A stretch of DNA of 64,000 bases, from NCBI GenBank assembly GCA_944474755.1, contig OX104111.1:99180805-99244804 (forward strand), read 5' to 3'. The notes under the pieces are model-generated. The model worked only from the letters and a program-made list of their open reading frames with translations. It was not told the origin of the DNA and searched no databases. Both the position numbers and the translations under genes were made by a program. Below, piece after piece: positions 25,201 to 36,000 of the stretch (its first letter is position 1; every line of letters starts with the position of its first letter). Source of the stretch: Limnoperna fortunei. Taxonomy: Eukaryota; Mollusca; Bivalvia; Mytilida; Modiolidae.

Positions 25201-28200
25201 TTTTTCGAGGGAAAAAAGATTTTATTGACGACATATTTGTCATGTTTTCTGCTGTGCCATATGTATTTGCTTTGCAATGTCTGTTTAGTCTTCGTCTCAT
25301 GGCTGATGCAAAATTTGTTATTACATGACAACTTAACATTAAACTTTTTACTTTTCCAATTAACGATTAACAATGTAGGTAATAACAAAATACTGAACAC
25401 CGATTCAACTGTCAAAAAGACAATCCACAAATTAAAGTCCGAGAAACCGGCAAACTCCAGAACGAACAGCCAACGTTGATCCTGACTTGGTACAGGCATT
25501 TCAAACGAAATGGTGGGTTAAACCAGGTTTTATGGCATGCCAAACCTACACAATGTTGGATGTTAAAATACATATTTAAGACAGCCTGCAACAATTCAAA
25601 TTATCGTTCAGAAAGATGAGTCCAGCAAACAAACAAAAATCATCCAAGATATTAATACAATACAAGTGACATACGTTTATCATACCCGCCTCTTTGTCAA
25701 GCCTCGTCAGTGGGGCAACAAAATACATACTACTTATCGGAAAAATACCTTTGTTAAACCAGTTGGAAAATTGTATACTTAAAAAAGGACGTGATCATTT
25801 TGAAAACTGTCATTTAAACACGGCGAATAAGGAGGGGGGTGGAAGATCTCTTTTCTGTAAATGTGGTTTGGGCAATTTTACAGGTTACTGGGTTTTTTTA
25901 AATAAAGCAACCGCGAACTGTTTTTCCACCATTAGCTGTTATGTGTTTTCGTAAAAGTTTTACATTGTTGTTAACTGTTATAATGAAAATAAATACCCTG
26001 TTTGCTGTTAATAGTATTACCCATCGATGAGATTCTGCTGTTGTCTGTTTTTTGAGTTTCGAACTCACTGTTTTCTCATAAAAAAATAACCTGTTAATGG
26101 ACCCCCCCCCCCCCCCGCGGTGAACGGATTCTTTGTTTCGTTAGTCGTCAACTATAAACTATAAGGAGGTTCATCAGTTAATTTTTTGTGTGAAATTTTC
26201 TATTGCCTGTAACTGTGTTGGCCTTCACCATAAATCTTAAGAAGGTTATCAAAGTTTTGGAGTAACTGGACTATTGTGCAGTTTTGCAAATCTTTTTTCG
26301 TATATTTATTTTTAATATGAGTATTGATAGCGCACATTTATCGTGGTAATTGGGGTTATTATTTCTTGTAGAAAACACATCACATTAAGATAAAATTACA
26401 TGACCTTAAGATGACACAACATAACATAAAGATGATCCTGCATATTTTAAAAATGAAAACACACAATGCAAGATGAGTTATCAGGACGCAAAGACAAACC
26501 AGAACCTGACGATAAGAGCACATAACATACAGACGAAATTATATAACGTAGGGATAACATTACTTAACGTGAAAATGAAACAACATAAAGTACATTTTAA
26601 TTTACATCCATGACGTAATGATGAAACTGCATTATTTTATAGAAAATAATATAAACTCAACATAAAAAATGTATCATACAAGACAGTGTTGGCTTTTCAT
26701 AAAATACCTAAAGATAACCTTATGTTTGAATGACCACAACAAGATTGATGTTTGTCATTTTCTACTTTCTTACTATCTTTTTTTCTCATTGAAAAATGTT
26801 TGCAACCACTGCACATTTTTTTTCTTCCTTCAGATTAATACAGTACATAACAGAGAGGACGAAGTATAAAGACAGATGGGTTGGGGCTTTGAAAAATACT
26901 AATGTTACAGGTATTATATATTTTAAATCGTTAAACAATATACCTTGATATCTTTGCTGACCAGGACTAAAAGGACTTATTCCCTTGTTGAATACCGAAG
27001 GGGCATATAATATTCGTGTTTGCCAGGACAATGATAGAAGGTTGCATAAGACCAAAACGAAAATTAACTGCAATTAATCCGTTTTCTTGGCAAAAGGGAT
27101 ATATTATTCGTTGTTTTTCAGGACATCCGTTGTTCACCGGACCAGGATATGCATATAAATATTTATACATGTACATTATCTGCAACCGAATGAATATATT
27201 TTCCATTGTTTAACAGGAACAAAAACCATAGGGACATATTATTCGTTTTTACAAGGACACGAGGAACATTATTCGTTGTTCACCAAGGCAGGAGGGACAT
27301 ATTATTTATTGATTTTTTGTTCAGCACCAAGGGAAGCATTATACGTTGTCTTGGACCGAATAAACATATTGTCTGTTGTCATATTATTCCTTGTCCTGAA
27401 CCGCAGGGACATTATCTCTAGTCCAATTAATGATGAGCAATGTTTTGGCAATATATCAACAATGAGTAGCCATGCAAAATTATACTTCTATATAATGATC
27501 TTAAACGAAATGCCTAGTTTATAACTATCAATTTTATTCGTAATGCTCAGTTAACTGTTTGGGCACTTTTTGCTTACAAATGTCCGTATAAAAACAAAAC
27601 ATTTTCGCTTTTACCATATATAGCTTTTATTTGGCCCGCACTCGCAAATTTAATTGAAAAGTTTCACACCGACCATCCGACCTGTATTTTGGCCTTGTTC
27701 ACACGAACTCAAAACGATATAAACAAGTTAGAACCTATAAGTAAATAGGCGACTTTTTTTAAGATTGTTACGTTAACAACAAACTGTAACAAATACGGTG
27801 TAGGTAATCAGATTAAGCATATATCTGGCAATTCACGTATTCTATTTATTTAATTTTTATTCTTGAATTAGAAAAAATCTGTTTAAAAGGTACTGGTATG
27901 TTTCGTAGATAAAAAAAAATAGAACAAATAAATGCTAAATTTTATCTTTATTGTTCAAAAGTACATTTCTCCAACTTTTTTCTAATGCTCTAATGAGTTT
28001 TAATATTTTTTGTTTACGTATTTACTGTAATAATGATACGATGAGTGGAAGTTATTGACACAGTTTGATGCAGCAGTTAATTTCGCAAGTTAATATTTTT
28101 TTTGCTTTTAAATTGGGTATTTTTATAGCCGTTTGTAATGCTAATGTCTGTATATAAATGTCATCAAAGATACCAAGGCTATTAGAATTTACTACGCCAG

Positions 28201-31200
28201 ACGCGCGTTTCGTCTAATCAAGACTCATCAGTGGCGCTTAAACCCAAACATTCTTTTAAATCAAAACGATTAAGATGTTGTAGAGATTTCATTACAAAAA
28301 TTCATTCCGAAACGTAATACCAAATCAGGCTAAGGGTATCTACGCCTTGAAACTAAAAAACTTTAGAATTAAAATAGTTTTCGAAATTTCAGGGCAGTCA
28401 ATCATTGATTATTATACAAAAGTCCACAACTATTAAAAAATCAGAAAAGCTTTTGTGTATTAAATCACTACACATGGAAAATGTAACAATCAAGGTAGCG
28501 GCGATTTAATTGCTATTCTTCATCAAAAACAACGATTAGAATTTAAATATAAAGTAAATAGTTGCATTTAGATGGTCCCTAGAAATCGGCTTTAACGGAA
28601 ATCTTTGCTAAATGTCGATAACTCTCTATAGTTCTTTCAATTCAAACACACAAATGCAGGTTAACCAATAAATTAAAACATTACAAACAATGAAATTTTA
28701 CAAATATTGGCATACTATACGATGATTTGTGCAAATCGATTGTATGTTGTTTCAAGACCTGTTGGACATCTACTTTCCGTTTGTCGCCTCAAATATTTCC
28801 GTTGAGTATGTGGATAAAATGTACTTATAAATTGTACATTGTAAGCGATTTTCATACCCTACGAAAGCTACTTCTCAATGAAATTTTCATCAGTATTTCC
28901 CTGCTTCTGTAGTGGGAATGGTTTAATATTTGGTGTTGCTACTAATAAATTATACCTTGTACGCGCTCGTCATATATCTACTACTACGTTCTTATTGATT
29001 TGCAAATATCCAAAAAGTTTCCTTCAAACATTTTTGGCTTCCGTAAGTCGGAAAGGTTTTTTTGTTTGGTTCTAGGTATAAATCTGTATTAATGAATTGT
29101 ACGTTGTAGGCATCTTCTCCTTCTTCCCTCAATAGCTGCCCACCATCATCATTAGTTTCTTCGCTATTCTATATATACGTCAAGTCGATTAAAAATATGT
29201 CATATGTTTTATCATTTTAATGTCAACATGTGCATTTCATCTTTTATTTAATAAGATTTGTTGAACAAAAAAACCTAGAATTTATCTGAAAATATCGATC
29301 TATGTCTAAAGTCTTTTAAAATATTTCATTCGCTGAAGAAAATTGAACGCATAAAATTTATTGAAAAATTACCTCCGTCTTCATGGATCTGAACTTGTTA
29401 GATCATTTTAAATCGTGTAATACTACTTTTCACCAAAATGATACAAGTCGGTTTATCGGTGTGAGGTTTTTTGCAGATAAATTACGTATTGTAGATAGAA
29501 ATGTTTGCTTTTCAGGATAAATAGCTTTTTTTACTTGTGTTTCCAGACATATAATGCAGTTTACATTATCAAAAACATATATCCAAACGATATACGATTT
29601 AAACAATGTTTTGTTTCTTTTTGCCGTGAATTATATATGAATATCGCGTAATAGAAAAGTTTTTACCAGTTCAAACTGGAATGTGGTGTGAAAGCGATAC
29701 TGATACTAAACGAAAGTATAGTAAAGTAACAAATGACTTTGTTGCCAAATGGGTCTCCATTTTGTTTATTCACATTTGTATTTCTTTCGTAACGGGTTTC
29801 TATGTCCAAGTTTATATGTGAACGTGACCTTTAACTTAAAACGTTGTTTTCTAATAATTCGAAATCCTTTACGTCAAGCGAGCAGTATTTTAGCTATATT
29901 CAGGCTCAGAACAAGTTAACAAGCGGCGAAGAATTTAGCCTTTTGTAGCGGTTACAATGATCCTACTCTTTTTCGAAATCTACAAAAAAGAGGTGTTTAT
30001 CCTCCAATGATCATGGCATTCTCTAAACACGTTACACACTATGGTCCGCGGCCAGGCTTTCCTATTGTGACCTGACAACCTCACCCCCCCCCCCCCCCCA
30101 ACGAGAGGGTCTTCCCTATCCGCCAACCGGGACGCGCTGGGCTGCTCTATGGGTCGAAGACTTAATCCTCCCAGGTAGGAAAAATTGTCAAGCAATGAAA
30201 ATGTTTACCACAAAACGCGGCTTTGTTGTGTTTTTACGAAACCAATTCGAAGACTACTTTTGAAGTATAACGCCATAGATAGTTACGGTAAACACATGGA
30301 TTAAACTATTAAACGATATGTCGTAAAACATTGGAAACTGTCGCTAGGTCAAAATGACATAGTGAACTTGATTCTGAATATTGTTAATTGAATAATAAAA
30401 AAACGATAAATTAGATGAAATATCATTAATGAAATATGTTAACCACATAAAGATGCAACTAAAAAAGACTTAAGGGGCATAACTCCGATTGACAGAGTAA
30501 AGACGTTATGAGCCAAAACCACGGAGAAGTAAGTCGTACTGACTTGCAGTCGTTTTCATAGTCATCTTCTGATTTGACATTAAATATAGTGTCAAGGACA
30601 TTTTTGTCAAATCGCATTTTTTTCTTGACAAATTTCCTAGCAATCATGTATTTTTGCATTCCGGAATAATAACTGGAAACACGGTTCCATTTGGAGACAT
30701 ATATGGTAACGTTTGTTTAAAAACACTTTTTGATTTTAGGACATAGTGAGATCACAACAACTGCCATTTCCAGTTGATAAAACTAATTTTCAGCTGGACT
30801 GTACTTATCATTGATTTATATTTGTTCTTGACAGCATTTTTAGTCATTAATATTCACTTCTGTTTTTAAAAACTCCTCTGCTTTTGTTTAAACGTCCCTA
30901 GTAACTATAGCTTTAGCATCATTACAACATAGACAAGCAGAAATATCATTTTTATTGCATGAATCCAATTAAGTGTGCATACAATTAGTCCATGATTATT
31001 GTTTTTCCTTTGTGTTAGTTATTCAGAATTTTTTAATTTCTTAAATGATTTATTATTTTTAATCGCTTTTTTCTATTTATTTATTTATAAATCATATTCT
31101 CTATTCAATAACATTTAAAGGATTACCTATCAATCTCCTCACTGGAACGTGGTTATTGACGAAACACCTAGAACCAACTGCAGAATTTATTTTTAAAATT

Positions 31201-32158
31201 TTAAGATGAAAAATAGAATTTAATAAGTTAACATACTTAAAATGTTAGAAATGTAAGTATTTCCTTATTTGTTTGTGTTCGGTTAAAAAAATATTATATT
31301 TTATAACATTGTTTTGACTTGTAGTACATATGATATATGGGCCATCAGATCCTGTTAATCCCGATTCATTTATAGATTTCTATAAGTAAGTATGTTTATA
31401 TTGAAACTTATTTGAAAACAATTTTAAGGTTATTTTAGTAGATATGTTTTCTTTATTGAATTTGTAACAATATTTATTTAATAACGATAGAAATTTTAAA
31501 TCTTTCTTTTCGATGGTTAAAAAATTAGAATTGATGCTAAAAACGACAATTACAAATATGTTGTCGATGAGAAAATACTATAAACCTGTTAGAGCTTAAG
31601 AAAAATCAAAGGTCCTAACTGATGACATTTTTGATAGCGATATTGACTTTAAATTATCCAGTTCTTAAGAATTTTTTTAAATATAATTTAAACAAAAATT
31701 ATATGACACGTTAAAAATTATTAAACAACGTAGCTACACAAATAATCATCGAATACACCAACGAATATACATTTTTAAAGATCCCGAGTGTTATTTTTAG
31801 CATCAAACCTGTATAAATTATTTACATAAAATATATATTTGACAAATGGAATACACATCAAATATATGATTCAACTATTGAAGATCTAATCAATATCATA
31901 CGTTAATAAATAGACAATTAATGTACTATTATATATATTTAAAACAATAAGATAGTTTACTACCTCATATAGTTTAGTCTCTAAAAATGCAGCTCATATA
32001 TATATTTTTTTTATTTTCGCAGAAAAACTGTACCACAGCATGGCATAAGTGTTTTGGATTCAAAAATAGGACACTACCCACAATGGGAGGCTCCAATTGA
32101 ATTTCTGAATGCATATTCAGATTTTACAGAAAGGATATTATCTCACACTGAACATTGA
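11508..32158 (+). CDS. MEST: MEST-like alpha/beta hydrolase, complete, 11 exons
   Basis: Eleven exons with GT/AG borders join in phase to 330 codons including the stop; human MEST has 335 residues. MEST is a membrane-anchored alpha/beta-fold hydrolase of the epoxide hydrolase/haloalkane dehalogenase type; its substrate is not established. An N-terminal hydrophobic segment ([20 protein letters not shown]) is a likely membrane anchor. Oxyanion-hole motif: [11 protein letters not shown]. Nucleophile elbow: [11 protein letters not shown], with Asp as nucleophile. Then [22 protein letters not shown], and the catalytic His in [14 protein letters not shown] is imprinted in mammals; nothing here bears on imprinting in an invertebrate. 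Exon 3 to exon 4 spans an 8.9-kb intron full of transposons. An in-frame GTG exists at 11391, but the ATG at 11508 gives the expected N-terminus. Confidence 0.96.
12538..12698. mobile_element. Foldback (hairpin) element in MEST intron 1
   Basis: Two arms of about 70 bp face each other: AGAAATAATACACGCAGGCT... GTTTTACAACGGGGTGACCA on the left, and the complement on the right with few mismatches. The short centre is CCGAGCGACAGCGA. There is no coding capacity and no clear target duplication. Confidence 0.75.
13069..13148 (+). CDS. MEST: MEST exon 2 (oxyanion-hole motif)
   Basis: Encodes [20 protein letters not shown] followed by SSYDWTK. The [10 protein letters not shown] segment is identical to vertebrate MEST. 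The acceptor is AATCTTAG and the donor GTAAGT. Confidence 0.96.
13471..13548 (+). CDS. MEST: MEST exon 3
   Basis: Encodes 26 codons, [20 protein letters not shown] and GLSDKP, matching the DFLGFGFSDKP segment of the human protein. The donor is GTGAGT. A large 8.9-kb intron follows. Confidence 0.95.
14945..15055 (-). mobile_element. SINE 3' body fragment, reverse orientation
   Basis: Read on the minus strand, it matches the 3' part of the SINE at 55313: a GTAGGTCGGG...TTCTCCGG segment, then GCCATGATATAGTTGAAA and a GTGGCGTTCAAC end. The tRNA-like head is missing. A 13-G run lies nearby at about 14638-14650. Confidence 0.6.
16380..18760 (-). mobile_element. Degenerate non-LTR retrotransposon (LINE) in MEST intron 3
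   Basis: Minus-strand pieces, 5' to 3', include a Lys/Asn-rich linker with [11 protein letters not shown] (18470-18697) and reverse-transcriptase N-terminal blocks [17 protein letters not shown] and [17 protein letters not shown] (17785-18090). They continue with the catalytic YADDI box (about 17481-17496) in a block ending [14 protein letters not shown]. At the 3' end is a C-terminal zinc motif CxxC...[10 protein letters not shown] (about 16490-16560). The endonuclease is absent or unrecognisable. Many stops and frameshifts make it inactive. It is related to the LINE at 39590-42020. Confidence 0.85.
19250..20699 (+). mobile_element. Merlin-type DNA transposon (IS1595/ISXO2-related), inactive
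   Basis: The ends share CTACTTTAGCGGACCCC (left) and its complement with one change (right, about 20668-20685), just inside GGAGC/GGGATGC termini. Between them lies a transposase of the ISXO2-like DDE type. The size of 1.45 kb is what a Merlin element should have. Exact ends and target duplication are unresolved. It sits in MEST intron 3, in the same direction as the host gene. Confidence 0.75.
19639..20297 (+). pseudogene. Merlin/ISXO2-like transposase, frameshifted and truncated
   Basis: From ATG 19639 the frame runs through a zinc-ribbon-like part ([13 protein letters not shown], then [11 protein letters not shown]) and [10 protein letters not shown], up to about 19960. A one-base frameshift then moves it to [10 protein letters not shown] and [20 protein letters not shown], followed by [22 protein letters not shown] carries the first catalytic Asp and [12 protein letters not shown] the second. 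Translation stops at 20295, before the third acidic residue and the HTNxIE-type motif expected in the family. Inactive by sequence. Confidence 0.85.
22010..22112. repeat. CCTTTCTCCCTCCCC-type pyrimidine repeat (short copy)
   Basis: Degenerate CTCC-rich units resembling the longer array at 61139-61290; still within MEST intron 3. Confidence 0.55.
22245..22284. repeat. (TCAA)n microsatellite
   Basis: About eight TCAA units passing into (CAAA)n, in MEST intron 3. CAA-rich tails of this kind can mark old SINE ends. Confidence 0.8.
22428..22558 (+). CDS. MEST: MEST exon 4 (nucleophile elbow)
   Basis: Encodes [40 protein letters not shown] and LLAR. HDYGD holds the nucleophilic Asp. The acceptor is TTGGACAG and the donor GTAAAT, phase 2. 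Confidence 0.96.
22764..22828 (+). CDS. MEST: MEST exon 5
   Basis: Encodes [20 protein letters not shown] and G, matching the SLCLSNGG segment of the family. Acceptor ATTCTAG; donor GTAGCC, phase 1. Confidence 0.94.
23367..23407 (+). CDS. MEST: MEST exon 6 (41-nt micro-exon)
   Basis: Encodes [14 protein letters not shown], where the human protein has GIFPETHRPLLLQK. Acceptor TTTTTAAG; donor GTAAGA. Too short to be found without homology. Confidence 0.93.
23723..23790 (+). CDS. MEST: MEST exon 7
   Basis: Encodes [20 protein letters not shown] and SR plus two bases of Gly. It matches the LTRLMNFFVFSRG stretch. Acceptor TTTAAG; donor GTATGT. Confidence 0.93.
24172..24273 (+). CDS. MEST: MEST exon 8
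   Basis: Encodes [20 protein letters not shown] and [14 protein letters not shown]. The FGPxxxPSxxELWD pattern is shared with vertebrate MEST. Acceptor TTACACAG; donor GTATGT. Confidence 0.95.
25374..25551. repeat. Dispersed repeat, copy 1 (partner at 39369-39549)
   Basis: GTAATAACAAAATACTGAAC... GACTTGGTACAGGCATTTCA and GAAATGGTGGGTTAAACCAG recur at 39369-39549 with moderate divergence and in the same orientation. No ORF is conserved. It lies in MEST intron 8. Confidence 0.7.
25875..26116. repeat. TGTTAACTG-motif array, copy 1, ending in poly-C
   Basis: The sequence is rich in degenerate CTGTTA(A)CTGTTTT words and ends AACCTGTTAATGGACCC followed by a C run at 26102-26116. The same motif and the same end are found at 52672-53005. 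It is probably one non-autonomous element family. It lies in MEST intron 8. Confidence 0.6.
26360..26660. repeat. Degenerate array of ACATAACATAAAGATGA-like units
   Basis: Words such as ACATAACATAAAGATGA, ACCTTAAGATGACACAACAT and ACATCCATGACGTAATGATG recur every 25-35 bases. Copies are diverged. It lies in MEST intron 8. Confidence 0.45.
26834..26910 (+). CDS. MEST: MEST exon 9 (RWVGAL motif)
   Basis: Encodes [20 protein letters not shown] and NTNVT. RWVGAL is identical to vertebrate MEST. Acceptor CCTTCAG; donor GTATTA, phase 1. Confidence 0.95.
26955..27420. repeat. Degenerate array of AGGGACATATTATTCGTTGTT units
   Basis: At least seven diverged copies of GGGACATATTATTCGTTGTT with a CACCAGGACC-like spacer. 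They give several overlapping open frames with no family resemblance, which I treat as by-products of the repeat. It lies in MEST intron 9. Confidence 0.6.
27421..31324 (+). other. Rest of MEST intron 9, mostly featureless
   Basis: AT-rich intron DNA. It holds one reverse copy of the CCAGACGCGCGTTTCGTC mussel-type repeat at 28195-28240 and a C run near 30084-30099 in a GC-richer patch (about 30040-30180). No gene, RNA or intact element is recognisable. Confidence 0.5.
28195..28240 (-). repeat. CGCCAGACGCGCGTTTCGTC repeat core
   Basis: The core CGCCAGACGCGCGTTTCGTC... GACTCATCAGTGGCG also occurs at 35957-36000, 43181-43226, 43691-43737 and 44212-44254 on the other strand, and degenerate at 44921 and 45022. 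It is a high-copy dispersed motif that I associate with mussel genomes. Confidence 0.7.
31325..31385 (+). CDS. MEST: MEST exon 10 (YGPxDPVNP motif)
   Basis: Encodes [20 protein letters not shown], matching the IYGPLDPVNP segment that carries the third acidic region of the fold. Acceptor ACTTGTAG; donor GTAAGT, phase 2. Confidence 0.95.
32023..32158 (+). CDS. MEST: MEST exon 11 (catalytic histidine, stop)
   Basis: Encodes [40 protein letters not shown] and HTEH, then TGA at 32156. The His of GHYPQ is the catalytic histidine of the family. Acceptor TTTTCGCAG. Confidence 0.96.
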
Positions 32159-32246
32159 GTTTTTACATAATTAAAATGAACTTTTCAAATTGATTGTTGG
32201 TTGTAATTTCATTCTTAAAGGAACAGGTTAATAAGGGTATTGAACG

Positions 32247-32252
32247 AATAAA
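32247..32252 (+). terminator. Likely MEST polyadenylation signal
   Basis: AATAAA lies 89 bases after the MEST stop codon, in an AT-rich 3' UTR that also has a nearby T-rich stretch. Canonical hexamer; use not proven. Confidence 0.5.
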
Positions 32253-32616
32253 AACACAAATTTTATTTATAAGGCAGTGTCGTTAGTGATGGTCAGCAAC
32301 ACTTTTATAGTTTATTTGAAACTTCTAACAACCGGCCATCCGAAATAAAGTAAAAAATGTGTATCTCGCGCTTGTTTATAAACAAGATGGGTGACCTCCA
32401 GTTTTAACACAGTCTGTCTCGACAATCTACCTATCATGGATGATAGAAGCGAATTTCGCTCGACCTTTATCATGTCTGATGATTAAATACGACTACTGCT
32501 ATCAAATCCTCAAAGGTAAAATATATTAAAATTCCTGCAAGTGAACAATCGATAATGTTAAAACCACATAAGCAAACATTTGGTATTCTGATTTGTCAAT
32601 TATTATGGCTGTTGTA

Positions 32617-33365
32617 TATGGAACGCCAAATTAACATATATTCAATTAATTGTACCTATCTTCAAATAATTGAAGATATCTTCAATCATTTGAAGATATC
32701 TTCAAATAAATTGAAGATATCTTCAATTCAATTGTACCTATCTTCAAATAATTAAAGATATCTTCATATCAATTGAACCTATCTTCAAATGAATTATACC
32801 TAGGTGCAATTTAATTGATTCATTTGAAGATATCTTCAATTCATTTGAAGATATCTTCAATTCAATTACACCTATCTTCAATTGAATTGAAGATATCTTT
32901 AATTCACTTGAAGATAGGTCTAATTCCAACATCTCCATAATTCCTTTGGAGATATCTCCAATTCATTTGAAGATATCTTCAATTCATTTGAAGATATCTT
33001 CAATTGAATTACACCTATCTTCAATTGAATTACACCTATCTTCAATTGAATTATATTATAATACAAATTTGATTAAGTGCAATTGAAGATAGGTTTAATT
33101 CAATTGAAGATAGGTTCAATTCGATTGAAGATAGGTTCAATTCAATTGAAGATATCTATAATTGAATTGAAGATAGGTACAATTGAATTGAAGATATCTT
33201 TAATTGTGCTGAATTGTACCTAGGTACAATTGAATTGAAGATAGGTATAATTGAATTGAAGATATCTATAATTGAATTGAAGATAGGTATAATTCAATTG
33301 AAGATATCTTCAATATTTGAAGATAGGTACAATTAATTGAATATATGTTAATTTGGCGTTCCATA
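32617..33365. mobile_element. Foldback element built from GAAGATATCTTC palindromes, with 6-bp TSD
   Basis: The 749-bp element has a perfect 52-bp inverted repeat at its ends, starting TATGGAACGCCAAATTAACA. It is flanked by a 6-bp target duplication, GTTGTA (32611-32616 and 33366-33371). The interior has at least 13 copies of the palindrome GAAGATATCTTC or close variants, mixed with half-related GAAGATAGGT units joined by CAATTGAA or CATTTGAA. No protein. It lies 460 bp after the MEST stop. Confidence 0.9.
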
Positions 33366-33371
33366 GTTGTA

Positions 33372-35950
33372 ACACGTTCTGACAAAGAGGATTTTAAACA
33401 ACAGCATTAGTGAATAAAAAAAGAAATCAGAGGTTGAGAAAATACGAAGCATTCAAAAAAACATACATATTCAGTAAGATATTGCAAGGGATAGAATATT
33501 TCAGTTTAGTTAACGTTACGTCAAGACAAACTAATGATCAAATGAGATTTATATTTAAATTCAGCATGGAGTTATTTTTATAATTTGTTTTACTTCTTTT
33601 CCTAAAAATTTAAATTTATAGTTTCTATGTGTATTTGATTGTGTTGTTGTTTGTTAAAATTGATTTTTAAAATTGTTAATGAGTACATGAGTGTTTCAAT
33701 GATATATATGTTTAAAGTTGGCGCAAAAATTTTATCTAGGATATTTGGTTATTTTAATTAGGCCTTTTTAATCAGATTAAATATTATTTTGTTTATTGCG
33801 GAATACACTCGGACAAGGAATTCAGTTGAAACCAAGACTGCTTTGAGTCGAACAATAGGTGCATCTTTTGGTAAAACAAGCATTCGTGAATATAACAAAT
33901 CAAATTATAGTTCATAATGTTAGTGTATGCGTCTTTATTTGCATAGTTTAAATAAATTAGAACACCATTACGCGTCTTATTAATAATAACGATAATTTCA
34001 ATTTGTACACACTTTAGTTATCGTCTGACATATGGTTATTTCTTTTTCAAAATGTTCTTAACAATAAAAAGAGTTTAATCTGATGCTTTATGCGGCACGA
34101 GTGATCATATTTTGGATATTCACGATGCCCAATTGATTATCCTATTTATTATATAGATCAAAATTGTTTCCGTAAAATTGTAATGCTTAATCCTAAATTT
34201 TATGAACGGCGGATGAATATCTGTATAGTACAAAACTTAATCTTAATTTTGGCGGAAAAAACCCGAGAGTGAAAATAAACGATAATTTTCACATGTGATT
34301 TACCGTGATTTCTGTCACTCGGAAAATTCGATATTTCATCTCTATCTATATAATAAGGAGTCATAAATAATTGCATTTGAGAAGATTGTCCAATTTTGTA
34401 TGAAAAAGCTCACATAATTTTTTTTCTTACGACACCACTGTATACAAATGTATATATGCGATTATATGCTTGTCTTTAAGCTATTGGGTATATATTTTAG
34501 GCTTTCCAAGTGCACATTCTGTGTAGACAGAAAGAAGAGAAAAAAGAGTACTGGTCTAGAAAAAAAATGTTTAGATGCAACGAAAAAATTCACAGTATAC
34601 GGAATCGTTCATGTCCTAAAACTTTATTTCATATTACACAGGCTTTTAATAGTTAAAGATAAAGCTATATATAACCCTTTGGAAAGGAAATGTTTCCACT
34701 TACTTAAAACGGCCGAGAAGTGAGAAACTTTGCATTACACACAAGTAACACTCATATCCCGGTGCAAATATAGTTTTATATTTTGTAATAAACTAAAGTT
34801 GGAACTTATTATTTTGTGTCACAAGACAATCAAAGTTTATCGTTGTTTATAGACGTTTTGGTGTTTATTCTGAACTAGTAAGACATTTTCCTTAATATTT
34901 ATACACTTAAATTTCAATTTCAATGTTTAAATATTCGTTCCAAATAAAAAACTCGCTCATTATTTCCTTTACTCAAATTTGCATAATGTCATTTGATTAT
35001 ATTCTATCCAAAAACTCGTTTTGTAATTGTTAATTTTTTAAATAAAAAAACGCATAAATGACATCTATAGCAAAAACTTTTAATTTACATTTCATTGTAA
35101 ACAAACTACTAATGCGACCTTAAGTTGTTTTAAAGCTGATGTTAACGAGTAATTAAATTCATGTTATGTACATGATGTAACCAAAGTCAATAAATTAACA
35201 ATATATAAATAAATTGAAGGATTACACCAATGTGTATCTAAGTACACCAAATAGTTATAGCAAATAATATTATTATAAATCCTTCAATATTTTAATTTAA
35301 AAAAATATTTTATTGTAAATATGAGTTGCTCTACAATGTTTCAGTCATCTGAAAATTTGTTTCCTTTGCAATGGTATTGTTTAATAAATTTATGGTATCA
35401 ATATATATAACCAAGCAATATTTGTATTAGTACAACCTAAGCGAAATTCTTCAAAGGCACCTTTCCTTACTTGTTAAAAGAAATGTTTTCCCGGGGTTCA
35501 CACACGTTTTTGTTTTAAAAGAGTCATGTATATATATGTTTGGCCTTTATAAATCAAAATTTCACATTTTACCTGTTAAAAATAGAACCTGAAATATACC
35601 TGTAATTTACAAATTTATCAAGGTCATTGTGAACGTTTAAGACATCATGAAGTGTCTTATGACGTTTAACAGACATAATATAAAACCTTTGTCATACCTT
35701 AATACTTTATTAGGGTAATATGAGTGTTTCCCTATTAAATGTTAATGTTTAGCTACCAATGGTTGTTATACCAACATATAACAGCTGATAAGTATTGTGT
35801 CTAACTGGCTCTAACACAAATTATTATATGATCTTCTGTAGCCAAATTCATGGTAAAAGTATATATCCGGATTTGGTATAATGTTCTGGTTATTTTTATA
35901 ATAAAAGTCATACAACATTGTAATCATTTGGATTTTAAATTGTTTTTCGT
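33372..35950. other. Intergenic, nothing recognised
   Basis: AT-rich DNA. A 90-codon open frame at 34448-34723 has no recognisable motif, no splice support and no family resemblance, so it is not called a gene. Confidence 0.5.
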
Positions 35951-35956
35951 TTTAAG

Positions 35957-36000
35957 TGCCACTGATCAGTCTTGATTAGGCGAAACGCGCGTCTGGCTAA
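35957..36000 (+). repeat. CGCGCGTCTGGC dispersed repeat core
   Basis: GTGCCACTGATCAGTCTTGA... GGCGAAACGCGCGTCTGGC, the forward form of the repeat at 28195-28240. The stretch from here to 37310 shows nothing else. Confidence 0.7.

Noticed and set aside
26360..27420. CRISPR-like array
   Set aside because: The repeats are degenerate, spacers are not of constant length, and the DNA is an animal intron.
26955..27524. Overlapping open frames as a novel small-protein cluster
   Set aside because: They follow the AGGGACATATTATTCG repeat and lie inside MEST intron 9 without family resemblance.
31117..31203. Short frame [20 protein letters not shown]... preceded by an AG, as a possible extra MEST exon
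   Set aside because: It ends in a stop, has no counterpart in MEST, and exons 9 and 10 already join perfectly in phase.
34448..34723. 91-residue open frame as a gene
   Set aside because: No recognisable domain, no clear splice context, and frames of this length are expected by chance in 64 kb of six-frame sequence.
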